NCBI RefSeq assembly: GCF_914767665.1
Contig: NC_059508.1
Coordinates: forward strand, 7,006,001 to 7,070,000
Length of the DNA stretch: 64,000 nt
Origin: Harmonia axyridis
Lineage: Eukaryota; Arthropoda; Insecta; Coleoptera; Coccinellidae
Direction: 5' to 3'
Shown here: positions 47,226-58,881 of the stretch, piece after piece
Position numbering within the stretch: the first letter of the stretch is position 1
How the letters are laid out: every line of letters begins with the position of its first letter
Program-made: the position numbers and the translations under genes
Notes under the pieces: generated by a model
What the model was told of the DNA's origin: nothing
What the model saw: only the letters and a program-made list of their open reading frames with translations
Databases searched by the model: none

Positions 47226-48090
47226 AACAAGTCAAAGACTCACCCAGTATATACGCGCTTTCAATCTCAACTTGATTGAATCTGTAATCGCAGAAATATT
47301 TAGTATTCTTCTTGGATTTTCTATTTTTCTGATGAAGTGATGAGCTTGAAATTTTGCACGGAACTTTGAATTGTGATTTCATTTCAACACCTGTCTCTCT
47401 GTCAGACTGTCGGTTTCGTGGTCACGGAAATTTTGGATAAACAACAGTAAACAATTGCTGTCTTTACGGGACCCTTAGTCGAATCATGCACATTATCGAA
47501 CTCATCCACGATATTCGAGATCCCAACCTACCCAGAAAACTTCAAATTTCTAGGTCCATTCGAGAGTTATCTTGTATACGGTGGTCGGATGGACGAACAG
47601 AATCGAACCTTATTGTTTCCAGCTCGAAATTCGAAATGATGAAGCTCAAAAAGATTCCATCACAGAACGTTGTTGAAAGTGACAAACAAAGCAAATTGTA
47701 GATGAAGGCTTCAATATTTCTTGAGCAAAATAATTTTCTAATGTTCCTGTTGCAGTAAAAAATATGCCACTTCTAACATAATACAATTTTATACTAGTGA
47801 AATATAAGGATGTTTCAATATTACGCAATTTATTCAAATTCAATATCATCATGAACAAATGCTATTAAATCAAATTTCCCATTTACGAATTATCTAATCT
47901 GAGGTCAGTATTCTTTGATTGGAAATTTAGTTCGAGAAGGAGAACCTCATTTGTTTATATTTAGAAATCTCAGACTATCTTTAGCCTGTGAAAGCCAGAA
48001 TAACTCTTCATGGACAATGTAAACAAAAATAAATGAACTCAGTGAAACTGCATATCGAAGTGCATGTTTACTCAACAAATCATCCCTGAC
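47226..48090. other. Spacer, no gene recognised
   Basis: AT-rich, with the gacgaacag-type word near 47590. No coding signal accepted. Confidence 0.35.
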
Positions 48091-48096
48091 TTACGT

Positions 48097-48322
48097 GGAC
48101 CAGTTTAAAAAGTAGATGCTTACAACTATCCCTGCAAAACTGAACACATAATACAAAACCGGATCAAATTGTGCATATTCAACTCGTCTGCTATAGTCGT
48201 GAATAGTCTGATTGGCGTAACAATAATAATCGTAATATATTTGATTTTTTTCCATACTGCAACGATGCAGATTTGTACGCGAATTCCGAAACAACCAATC
48301 AGTACATTCTCAGCGCAAAACA
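48097..48322 (-). other. Possible exon of a membrane protein
   Basis: Minus strand between a tttacaatttag acceptor (about 48323) and a cacGTAAGT donor (48097). One frame stays open after an early TGA and reads as extracellular sequence with Cys and an NQT glycosylation site (HRCSMEKNQIYYDYYCYANQ), then a hydrophobic helix YYVFSFAGIVVSIYFLNW. An alternative acceptor is gttgcag, just before the TATGGAAAA word. I do not recognise the family and no companion exon was found, so it may be chance. Confidence 0.3.
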
Positions 48323-49880
48323 TAACTAAATTGTAAAAGTTATATTTATTATAGTATTTATTTTTAGTTGTAAAATTTGGCAATGCCTGCTTCACCTATC
48401 AGAAACTGTATCTAGTCGGCAATGCATTGATTGAGGTGGAAATTTGACCATAGAAGTTGAGGAAAAATCATATAATCAGGTTTCAGTATACTTTGAGTGG
48501 GGGATACAATTGGAGGAAATTTAGATGGTAGTGTTGAAGGTGCTTGAGGATTATCTCAAACCATGAAAACAAAACCAACAAATTAAAAAAAATTAAGACA
48601 ATACTGACATGAAGGCAGCTCTGACGTGAAGTTAGAAGATATTGAGTACTAGTTCATTCATTGGAGACCACATAATCATTGTAATGTCATTGTTGTCGGT
48701 TATTTTATCTAGACGGGGAGTGCTAATGGTATGAACCTTCTGAAATTCATAATTACACATCCAAGTTATTTGGCAAGCTACTTATATTTCAACTTAATTC
48801 TATATCTGTTGTTACTTAAATTTGGGCTTTTTTTGATATTCTGCTCGAAAATTCCATGAGTTTGGTTACGCTATCAACATGAAATTTTGTAAGGAGATAT
48901 GTTATTTTATATAATGAACACAGAAGATCTTAACATTTTCAACTCGATCGAATTTTCTATATAGAAAATATTGATGAGGTATGTCTACTTCAGTATTTCA
49001 AATGCCTCATTATATCATTAGTAGGTATTGAAAAATTCATAATTTCGAAATTATATGTGCTGCTCTCTGCACCAAAAATATTGTTTTCAGTATTATCAAT
49101 AATAAGAGAGTTTATTCAGAACATAAATACATAAATAAACTATATAATACTGTATAGTTAAGTTTAAAATATTAACTGTGCACAGCACTATATCATAGCA
49201 ATACATGTTATAATTTCATAATAATAAGAGAGGTTTATTCCACGTGTCTTTCTCGTGTTCTGCCAAAGTTTAACTTCTCTTTTCTCATCAGTGTTTTCGA
49301 GAGACCGTCCTTTCTTACCACATGCAAGAATTCAAATACGATTCAATTTTTAATTTTATGAAAATCGTATTTTCAGCTTTTGATAAGACTTTTTGTATGA
49401 TATTTTTTGGTGAAAACTGATAAAAAAGGTCTTGTTGTTCGGAAAGTTATAATATGCATATATTCATCCTTCAAAGATCCACTCTTCGAAATGAATAATA
49501 GTGAAAACCTCATATAAATCGATAGTCTCTAGCGTAAAACATAGTTTATCTACTTATTTTTGAACTGACCACTGTACCGTTTCAGACCCCTCTCAATGTG
49601 ATTTTAAATTTGGAGAAATTATTTTTTTCAATTTGGTTTCCTTTTTTTTACTTTGAAAATGTTTGTGTCATATTTCTGAGCTATGAGAAAAAATGAGGTA
49701 TAGAAATTGATTTTTGTAATTCGACTCAAGAAGCTTCGATAGTTTCTTAAAGGACAATTTTTTTTATCAAATTTCGGATACTGAACACTCCAAAACATAA
49801 ATAGTGAAACTTTATTCTTTCCTGAACGATTCCAAAGATTTATTAGGGAAGTTAATGAACCAAAATGTTAAAAAAGATAT
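48323..49880. other. Spacer, nothing recognised
   Basis: No protein-like frame or window-internal repeat seen. Confidence 0.35.
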
Positions 49881-51150
49881 CAGTAATTCTTTTTACTGAT
49901 CATAAAGATGAAAACATGATTGAGGTGGAGATTTGTCATCGGTTTTCCGACAGTTAAGGGTGGAGATACATATCGAGATTTTGAGGTTAAGGGAAACAAC
50001 TCGACGTCGAACAAGAAGATTTTTGAAGAGACTCAACACAAAGGGAGATACTGGTTTGTAAATATCTACTCAATGTGTTGTAACTGAATGTCTTGTTATG
50101 AGCAGAATCTTAAGAATTAATCAAGATTATTTGGTATTGAATATAAAGACAGCCTTTGGGTTGTGAGAATTAATTAGAAATAAGGCGGACGAAAACTAAA
50201 ACATTGCTTATGTTGAAGTCATTGATGATAATAAGGGTTGGATAAACATTTTTCACTGGATATTAATATGAAGTAGATCTATCGAAGGAAACAATTCGAG
50301 GTTGTGTGAGAAAATTTTGGAGTGACTTAACAGTTAACACTAAGGGTCTTTGGAGTTGTAAGAGTTTACTCACAAGAATGTGTACGAAGACATTTACATG
50401 ACTTGTTATGAGCATGATCTTGTATTTTCGTTAGAACAAGATGATTTTGGGTCGAATACGAAGATTTTCTTACGAGTAAATCCAAAGGCAGCCTTTGGGT
50501 TGTGAGAATTCACACAAAATAAGGTGGACAAAGACATATACATCTCTTGTGTTGGAGATCTTTTAAGGGGGATAATTCGAGGTTGGGTGAGTAGATTTTA
50601 GAGTGACTTAACACGAAGGGTCTTTGGAGTTGTAAGAGTTTACTTACAAGAATGTGTACGAAGACTTTTCCATTTCTCGTGTTGAAGGCATCGTTGATCG
50701 TATGGGGGAAATGGGTGATAAAAAAGTTGATTTGCTAAATGGGAATAACGTTTCTGGCTCGGAGTCCTCTTTGTGCGATTTGGGTGAGTCGTGGTGCAGG
50801 GTACTTCTCCAAATAGCGGCCTCCTCGTCACCAATTCTGGAGCTGCCACCACTGTCGGACCTCGCCGAAGAGAGTCCGTAGGTACTACGAGAGCTTTGCA
50901 GATTTGGTAATTCTGGAGCCAGTATGGTGAATTCTTCTCGATGAGGGCTCCGAGCTTTGCATCACTCATAATGAGCTGGGCGGGATTTGCTCTTTTCAAA
51001 CGACATAAGTCTGAGATCCTTCATGAACTCTGTCTCAACACTGACACCTGGAATAATTGAACTGGCCCACTTGGGGAATACAGTCGGGTTTGGAAAGACT
51101 GGGCTCTTCCTGTTTCTGTGGATAGACGTGACGCGCAGGCGCGACCCGAT
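49880..51150. repeat. Long repeat with internal ~290-bp reiterations
   Basis: 49890-50060 matches 62430-62600 (gaggtggagatttgtcatcg, gggaaacaactc). Inside, the phrase gagtgactta...taagggtctttggagttgtaagagttta occurs at about 50325 and 50600 and again at 62920. The phrase gcagcctttgggttgtgagaatt occurs at about 50150 and 50490. At 50640-51000 both strands have open frames (minus one 119 codons) in a GC-richer stretch; neither is recognised. Possibly the leader or LTR part of a retroelement. Confidence 0.55.
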
Positions 51151-51639
51151 ATAAGGAGATCGATATATTATTCCTTCTGTTGTTCTTGTATCTTCGCTGT
51201 GTGCTCTGGCGCCTGTTGATTCTGATTCCTGACAGATATTATGAGGAATCTCTGTGTGTATGATTGAATACCAATCGTTCTTTTTCTTTTTAATTGAATT
51301 TGGAGTATTAAGATTGGCTTCAGATTAAGACAATCATAACGCATTGCACCCATATCAATGAAATCGGTTATGTTAGAATGAGTATCTACTTATCAAGTTT
51401 TAAGGATTTTAATAGCATAAGCCTGACTGGACATCATTATTTTGAATACCTAAGTTCTATAATAATCACTGCGATACGATACCTATATGAGTTAAATGCA
51501 CCCAAATTCTGAAGAGAAATTTTAGAAAATTTCAATTGGGTTCGTATCCTGATTGACTCACTAAAACAATCGGCGTCTAAACATAATTTTTAATTCTCTG
51601 AAAATTCAGCTTCATATAGTTATGATAATAACAGAGAAT

Positions 51640-52378
51640 ATTGAGATTTTTGACATTTTTCGGCGATATTATTGATTTTGGTCCATTCCCGAAGTAGAGA
51701 AAACATTATTTTTCCCCTGCAGAGTTAATTTTCGAATCGATGAATTCGTTTTTAACTGAAATACTGAAGATTCCTTCTCAGTATATTTTCACAAACGAAA
51801 ACTAGAATCTCGTTCAGTATTAAATTATGATGAGAGTAGAAATTGTATTTGGAAATTTCGGAGCAGTTCACTTCAAGCTACCGAGGATAGATAGCGCCTC
51901 GAGCGTTTTTATGATAAAATATATATAGAGTCTTCGAAAACACATTTAAATATTTCTTTAAAATTTTTATACACATGTGAGGAAAAAATAGAACAAATTT
52001 TTGGATACACTTTCAATGATAGAATTTGATTAATGATAGATATTAAAGGTCTTAGTTATTCTCAGTTGCCCCGTGCTCACTGGTTCCAGGGGTTATCCTT
52101 TCGCCCAAATCACTGCGATTTCCAAATTTTGTAGTGTGAATTTCCGAAATAGAGAAAGCATTCTTCTTTCCCTACAAAGTTAATTTTCGAATCAATGAAT
52201 TTGTTTTCAACTGAAATACTGAAGATTCCTTCTCAATTCGTTTTCACAAATGAAAACCAGAATCTAACTTTGTATTAAGTGCTGATGCGAGTAGAAAACT
52301 GTCTTTGGAAATTTCGGAGCAGTTCATTTCAAACTATCAAGGATAGATGGTAGCAGTTCTTTTACAAAAATATATATA
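51640..52378. repeat. Two diverged copies of a ~490-bp repeat
   Basis: The stretch 51655-51930 (gaaatactgaagattccttctcag, ggaaatttcggagcagttca) is repeated at 52145-52375 after the phrase cttagttattctcagttgccccgtg. A third set lies at 55514-56105. The second and third sets are the two sides of the hAT insertion at 52379. Confidence 0.7.
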
Positions 52379-53639
52379 GTCATTGTTTAAGGAGAAGATA
52401 GTTGGTTACTCGCCCTGCAAAGGGCATTGGATGTGCGTATGTGGCGGTACCTATTAGAATTATGTGGCAAACTCAGAATTTTTGGGGTCCATCCTAATGC
52501 GCCCTCTAGGCGGCTATTTCTATAATCATTTGTCGGTAAAGAGGTTTCTACATTGGGTACAAAACTTGACGTGAAGAGTAAATAATCGGAGCCAAGTAAA
52601 GTAGAAACACTTCGATGTTTATGACCCAGGTTTCGAGCTTGGGATTTTATTGCTTTGGTCGTAACGGGGTTTGTTTTTGTTATCGGATTTCGCTCATTCT
52701 TACATACAGTTAGAAGGCTTCAAAAAGACGGATTTTCAAGAATTTTTTTCGCGCAGACTATTCAATTTATTAATTTGAAAATTGGTGTACATATTATAAT
52801 AACCTTATAATATATTAACATATTTTTTATTTGTCAAAATAATCTTCGCGAATGTTGCTATCGCCGATCTCCTAGAGCTCCGCAAAAAAAACCAATTTTG
52901 CGGTGATCACGATATCTCTGGACCGGATTATCTGAAATGAAAATCGTGAAGGGAATGTATGATCTGATTTGCGTTTGAAAAGAAATACTGTGATTGCAGA
53001 AAAATAAGTATAAGACTATTTTTTAGTTTTTCGAAAAGAGAATTTTAAATTTAATTAATTGATTATGTAAAATTGTTATCAGTGAATAGTTTCATGTCAA
53101 GGTTATCTACCTCAAATAGGTAACTAAAATATTGGAATACTGCCAAAAGAAAAAGAAAATTTGATTTAAAAAAACTATTCTCTTTTTTGTGAAAATCTCA
53201 TTTGTTTTGTGATAGGACGTGAATGTTTAATTTATGAATATACATATAAGACTTTTTCAGCTGAATATTTGATTCAAATTATATCGAATTTTGGTTTGCA
53301 AAGAGATTTTTCATGAAAAATAAAATTATAAAATTCCATATAAGTTTCCCCTCTCAGATCGGCGTTAAGCATTGAATAATATTGCTCAGGGCCCCCGCAA
53401 GGGACATCAACGCCCGCGTGCGGAACATATTTTGGCGCCCCTCGAAGGGGGAGGTGGAGAAAAGTACTACTGTATAATCGGAAATTTTTTTTTTGAAGTT
53501 TTGTCGAGAATTTAGTATAGAATGGTTGAAAATCTATCAGCAACCTTCATTGTCTTAAGAACTTTATGGTGTTATTTGTAACATAATACATTTCAAATGT
53601 GTTTCAAAACTTAAGCTGTATTCTTCTATAAATTATTCA

Positions 53640-54700
53640 TAAAGGCATAAACATTTAATTAGGATCAATCCAGAAATTGAATGGATGTTTTTCTAGATTT
53701 GGCTGCTGCAAATTCTTTTATATTATCAATCAATCAATTTTATCGAGTATCTCTTGCTCTATATCTAAGATTGCTAATCCAGAAAATCTTTCTTGAGATA
53801 TGGTAGACTTCAAATAGTTTTTAAAAATTTTTAATTCAGTGAATGATCTCTCACCAGAAGCAACAGACACAGGACACAGGTAAAGTGAGAAGGATTCTTG
53901 AGGCAATACTAAGATTCGGTAGAGAAGAAGTTAGATTATTTTCAAAAATATATTGTAGAATTTCAAGAGGATTTTCGCTTCAGATAATGAAAACAATCCT
54001 AGGGCTCTTATATCGTTGAATAAATCATTTTCTTTCATTTCAGTCTCTTTTTTTCATGTCATCAGTTATGCTTTTGTTGAAGAGCATGACAGCATTTCAA
54101 TAGATATTTGTCATTTAATTTAAGAATATCACAAATAAAACAAAAAACGTTAACGTTATATCTACTATTTAAGGAACTTAGTGTTTGATCCATTATTTTC
54201 CAAAAGAAATTTATTTTAAAAGCGATTTTTGGATCTTCCGTCTGTTCATAATCGAACAATTTTGGTTTATACTTTCGTCTTACAGTATATAATGGAGAAA
54301 AATCTTGAGCTATCTCAAGAACAGCCGCTAGTTTTCCAGCTCCCGCAAGTTTTTCCTCGAGAACATTATCATCCCTACAATTTTTGAAATGATCAACTAA
54401 ATTGTTCAAATGGTTTTGGCACACTTTAATGTCAATCGCTACACTTTGCATCATGTTGCTTACAATATTAATCTGGAATGAAACGTCATAAGAAATTATG
54501 ATACTTCAAATAAATTTAAAAGAATGAATATTTAATAAAAGAGAACTTGCTTTATGTCTAGTTTTTATGTTGAAAGTATCATCTTCTGTTATTTCTAAAA
54601 GGCTATCACATATTTGAATAAAATGAAACTTTAACATCGATTCGTAACTGAGGCATGGGCGCCCGCAGAAATTTTTCTCAGGGGGGGCAAAATGAAAATT
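53640..54700 (-). pseudogene. hAT transposase, C-terminal part (ZMYM1-like)
   Basis: The frame 54454-54065 reads VDHFKNCRDDN, then YEQTEDPKIAFKINFFWKIMD and SLNSRYNVNVF. After frame breaks, 53890-53740 gives the hAT dimerisation signature PVSVASGERSFTELKIFKNY followed by STISQERFSGLAILDIEQE. This matches the C-terminus of zinc-finger MYM-type/TTF-type hAT transposases. 54610-54530 (LLEITEDDTFNIKTRHKASS) may be the preceding segment. The N-terminal zinc finger and the first catalytic Asp are missing or unreadable. Confidence 0.8.
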
Positions 54701-55166
54701 ATTGAAAAACGACCAGGCGTCCATGATTATCGTAGGCGACATCAGTATTCCGTTTCTTTCTATTTCTGTATTTATATTTATCACCAGCGTCTACTCTCAA
54801 TTTCAAAAGATCATTAAAAGTGGTACAGGGTGGACAAAATACAATAGTTTCGTGTGTGCTCATTAAATAACGCATAACATTCTTTATTAGTTAAATTAAC
54901 AATATTATTAAAACTTTTCACGAAATTTATCCGGCAAAAAAGTGACTATACTTTTTTCCCGGATATATGTATAATCTTTACACTCACTTTTTTCCCGGGA
55001 AAAAAAGTAATTTCGAGAAAGTTATATTTTGTTACCTGTCAACAGAGATAGAATGTCTAATTTTTTTCCCGTGCCAATTTTTTTTTTTATTTCAGTCTGA
55101 AGGTAGGGCGACGAAGCTTTTAAAACAATATTATGACCAAAAATACGATTCGAACAATAGCTCTAC

Positions 55167-55207
55167 CCTCAGAGTAAGAAGTAAACAGTTTACTTCTTAC
55201 TCTGAGG
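55167..55207. repeat. Perfect 20-bp palindrome, 1-nt spacer
   Basis: CCTCAGAGTAAGAAGTAAAC, one A, then its exact reverse complement. A 4-fold word ctctaccct also lies just outside on both sides in direct order. Confidence 0.85.
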
Positions 55208-55513
55208 CTCTACCCTTTTTCATGCAGCTAGCCGGCATGCGGCAAGGGTAATAAAAATGTATTGCGGCCAAGAGAATTTCTTCCGATGCCTGCTCGACGA
55301 CAGAAAGATGAATAAAGATTGAACAAGAAACGCACTAGAGACATCTGTTGTTCACCATACCCAAAAATTATTACTCGTCTGAATTTTCAACATTGCACAT
55401 AGGCAACCCATCATGTTGGGCCTCTTCCGGAGTGGCGCCCTCTAACGATATTGCCCAATTTCCTCCAATGATATTTGAACCGAAGTAACTAACTATCTTC
55501 TCCTTAAACAATG

Positions 55514-56105
55514 ATATAGTCTTCGAAATCACAAGTGAATATTTCTTTGAAATTTTCATATACATCATATGAGGAAAAATAGAATAAATTTTTGGATATT
55601 CTTTCAATTATAGAATTTGGTTAATAATTACATATTAAAGGTCTTAGTTATTCTCAGTTGCCCCGTGCGCACTTGTTCCAGGTTCCAGGGGTTATCCTTT
55701 CGCCCAAATCACTGCAATTTCCAATTTTTGTTGAGTGAATTGTTTTTGAATTTGACACACTGATAAAGAATTCGAGGTCAAATTCAATTCTGTCCGGCCG
55801 ACGTATACACGATAACGTTCGGCGATATTATAGATTTCGGTTCATGTCCGAAATAGAGAAAGCAATCTTTTTCCCAACAAAGTTAATTATAGAATCGATA
55901 ATTTTGTTTTCGACTTAAATATTGAAGATTCCTTCTCAGTTCGTTCTCACAAATGAAAACCAGAATCTCATTTTGTATTAAGTTCTGATGAGAGTAGAAA
56001 ACTGTATTTGTAAATTACGCAGCAGTTCACTTCAAGTTACCAGGGATAGATAGTGCTGCGAGCGTACTTTCATGATAAAATATATATGGAGTCTACGAAA
56101 CCACA
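55514..56105. repeat. Right-hand continuation of the 51640-type repeat
   Basis: Matches 51930-52375 in the same orientation (agtcttcgaaa, cttagttattctcagttgcc, ttatcctttcgcccaaatca) with an extra ~90-bp stretch around 55740-55830. Confidence 0.7.
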
Positions 56106-56338
56106 ATTAGTCAGTTCATTATTTGAAAACTTATAGAGGTCATACTACCTATACTGTGGAAAATACTATTCGTTCATTGATTATAGTTTCAAACATACAC
56201 ATTACATTCTTTTTGAGCCTTCGTTCAATGAAAACGATAAAGTGCGATTTAACGAACAAAAAAATAAACAAACAAAGGAACTAATGTCGAATCCATCCTC
56301 AATTTAGAATCTATACGGCGAGACTTATACTTACATTA

Positions 56339-56951
56339 TACAGGGTGTTTCCTAAACATGCGGCAAAAATTCAGGGGGTTGTTCCTTGGACTATTCTAAG
56401 AATATTTTGTCCTTTGATGATTTTTGAAAAACCTATTTGTTTCGAAGATATAGGGGAAACAAAATTTCAGATAATAACATTTTATTATGAAAAATTACAT
56501 GAAAATTCAACTCAACCTACAAAAACTGTTGAAAATGACCACCTCTAGCCAGCATACAAGCATCCAATCTTCTCCTCATTGACTGCCGAACCCTTTCAAA
56601 AACAAATAATAATAATAATACATCACAAAACGAATTCAAATGAAAACCGTGTTTAATCTGTATTCCTTTACCATCTGCACTTATCAATTTTCAGTCAAAA
56701 AACTGGCCGTTTTTAGTAATTGGAATGTTGTTAAACAAATTTAAAAATAAATTGTACCTACTTAGTAAACACAGTGCGGTACGCATTTTTATTTAAACTA
56801 TTATTAATTTTAAAAATATGAAAAATGTTGTTCGCCCTGTATCTTCGAAACAAAGAGGTTTTTCAAAAATCATCCAAGGACAAAACATGCTTAAAATAGT
56901 CCAAGGAACAACCCCCTGAATTTTTGCCGCATGTTTAGGAAACACCCTGTA
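56339..56951. mobile_element. 613-bp TA-flanked fold-back element
   Basis: Starts TACAGGGTGTTTCCTAAACA and ends TGTTTAGGAAACACCCTGTA. Arms of about 120 bp (56341-56460 and 56831-56950) agree at roughly 95 %. The interior includes cctctagccagcatacaagc; no protein. Confidence 0.9.
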
Positions 56952-57497
56952 TATATAGAACGAAAAAACTTAGAAATGAAAAAAATCAAGTTCGGTTCAG
57001 ATCTCTATTTGATACATATAGCAAAATCCGACTAGGTGTTCCGTAAATGTGACCGTTTGGTATTTCCTTTCCTGATTACTTCTTTTCTGATTACTTTTCC
57101 TGATTACTTCAAGACTGTAGATGTAAAATGCAAAATTTCATGTTGATTGTATCAACAGAACCAAAGTGCCAATCTTTCTTCTAACTCAAGACCGATGCTG
57201 TTGAGATTTTAAGTGTATTTTCAGATTTTGCGTATAAACCTACTTTGACCAACAATTTCAAGCCCCGTGTAGAATTTCGCATGAGGAAGTTCGAGAAATA
57301 CCTTGCTTCCTTTATTTTTTCTCCTTTATTCGAATATCCTATAAAATTCAAGACATTTTGATATAAAGGGTGTCCTTTTTTTGGGTTGAATCTTATTCAT
57401 CAATATTTCCTAGGCCAGATCTGGTAAATATTTTCAGTTGATGTATGAAGTAAGTAGCTGTTCCAGAGGATAACCGTACCAAATATCATGAAAATAA
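56952..57497. other. Spacer, nothing recognised
   Basis: AT-rich gap before the DD41D element; no coding or repeat signal claimed. Confidence 0.35.
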
Positions 57498-58573
57498 CGG
57501 GTGTTTTTTTTCGAGGTATATAACTTTAAGTTGGCATTACTGTTCGAAATGGCAACCGATTCAACAGCTGTCAAGTGATGTATTCTCAGTTTGGTTTGGC
57601 AATTCATCATGAATAGACTCACGTCTGAACAACGTTTGCAATAGTGCAATTTTATTTCGAAAATAATGGTTCTGTGCGGAATACGTATCGCGCACTACGT
57701 CCATTTTATCGTCGACAACATCGTCCATCAGAGCAGTTAATTCGATTAACCATGGAACGTTTTCGCACCACGTTTACTCTTATTGATAACTCGCATCCCC
57801 ATAGACGCCGTACGGTGGGTACAGAAGAGGCTATTGCTGCTAGAGCGTAGCATTGAGCAAGTAATTTTGTTTAGCGATGAAGGGCACTTTTGGTTGAATT
57901 GCTACGTCAACAAACAAAACTGCCGCATATGGAGTGAAACTAATCCTCAAGTGTATTTCGAAACACCGTTACATCCAGAAAAACTGACTGTTTGGTGCGT
58001 TTTATGGGCTGGTGGAATCATTGGTCCGTACTTCTTCAAAAACGATGATAGCCAGAACGTTACAGTCAATGGTGATCGGTATTGTGCCATGATTACGAAC
58101 TTTTTCATTCCTGAATTGAACAACCATTATGTCCAGGAGCTGTGGTTCCAACAAGACGACGCAACATGTCACACAGCTCGTGCCACAATCGATTTATTGA
58201 AAGACAAGTTTGGTGACCGTCTAATTTCACGTTTTGGACCTATGAATTGTCCTCCAAGATCTTGTGATTTAACACCGCTAGACTACTTTCTGTGGAGCTA
58301 TGTGAAGTCATTGGTCTATTAGGATAAGCCACAAACCCTTGACCATCTGGAAGACAACATTCGCCTTGTTATTGCCGATATACGGCCACAAATGTTGGAA
58401 AAAGTCATCGAAAATTGGACGTCCAGATTGGACTACATCATATGCTAAAAATCATATTTAAAATGTAATGCCACAAGATTACCTTGCGGATAAATAAAAT
58501 TCATGTCAATCGAATAATCCATCGTTGTTTTATTGCAATTTGAAGTTCTTTAGCTCTAAAAAACACCCTTTTT
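57498..58573 (+). mobile_element. DD41D (rosa-type) element, copy 2
   Basis: Ends GGGTGTTTTTTTTCGAGGTA (57500) and, reversed, GGGTGTTTTTTAGAGCTAAA (58573). The N-terminus starts at MNRLTSEQRLQ (57609) with a one-base shift, continuing as FYFENNGSVRNTYRALRPFY. An internal deletion (about 75 codons compared with the family's usual length, as I recall it) joins the EEAIAA region to LERSIEQVILFSDEGHF. The catalytic core is at 57870-58322: SDEGHFWLN, FQQDDATCHTAR and RSCDLTPLDYFLW. Between the Asp of FQQD and that of PLDYF there are 41 residues, hence DD41D. A stop at 58321 precedes a readable C-terminus. Inactive. Confidence 0.88.
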
Positions 58574-58745
58574 AATCTTTATATAGGGTGGTTTGAAAGT
58601 TATGAGTAATTGAATAAATTGACAAAATCAATAAGACACTCTTTATCTCGATCATAAGAAGAGATAGACCCTTCAAATATAGGTTATTCTGACTCGCCTC
58701 AGTGTCCTCTATGTACCCTTAGCATGAATCACCCTGTATACCGTT

Positions 58746-58749
58746 CTGT

Positions 58750-58813
<64 letters not shown>

Positions 58814-58815
58814 TA
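58746..58815. repeat. (GATA)n microsatellite
   Basis: Two runs of gata units broken by ataatata. It borders the 3' end of the LINE that follows on the minus strand and is probably its tail. Confidence 0.9.
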
Positions 58816-58881
58816 TTTATCCTGAATGACATTACATTAATGTATAGGACACGTCAATACTTAATACAATGCAATACTAAA

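Larger units (their letters stand above)
52379..55513 (-). mobile_element. 3.1-kb hAT element with transposase remnant
   Basis: Inverted ends CATTGTTTAAGGAGAAGATAG (from 52379) and CTATCTTCTCCTTAAACAATG (to about 55513). The flank ATATAGT(C) occurs on both sides, fitting a 7- or 8-bp duplication. The minus strand encodes a hAT transposase C-terminus. Inside lie other repeats: a GC-rich patch at 53340-53460, a gggcgcccgcagaa...ggggggg patch at 54655-54690 and a perfect palindrome at 55167. Confidence 0.75.

Noticed and set aside
50640..50999. 119-codon minus-strand frame and the overlapping plus-strand frame as genes
   Set aside because: They overlap each other in a repeat; no motif recognised and no splice context.
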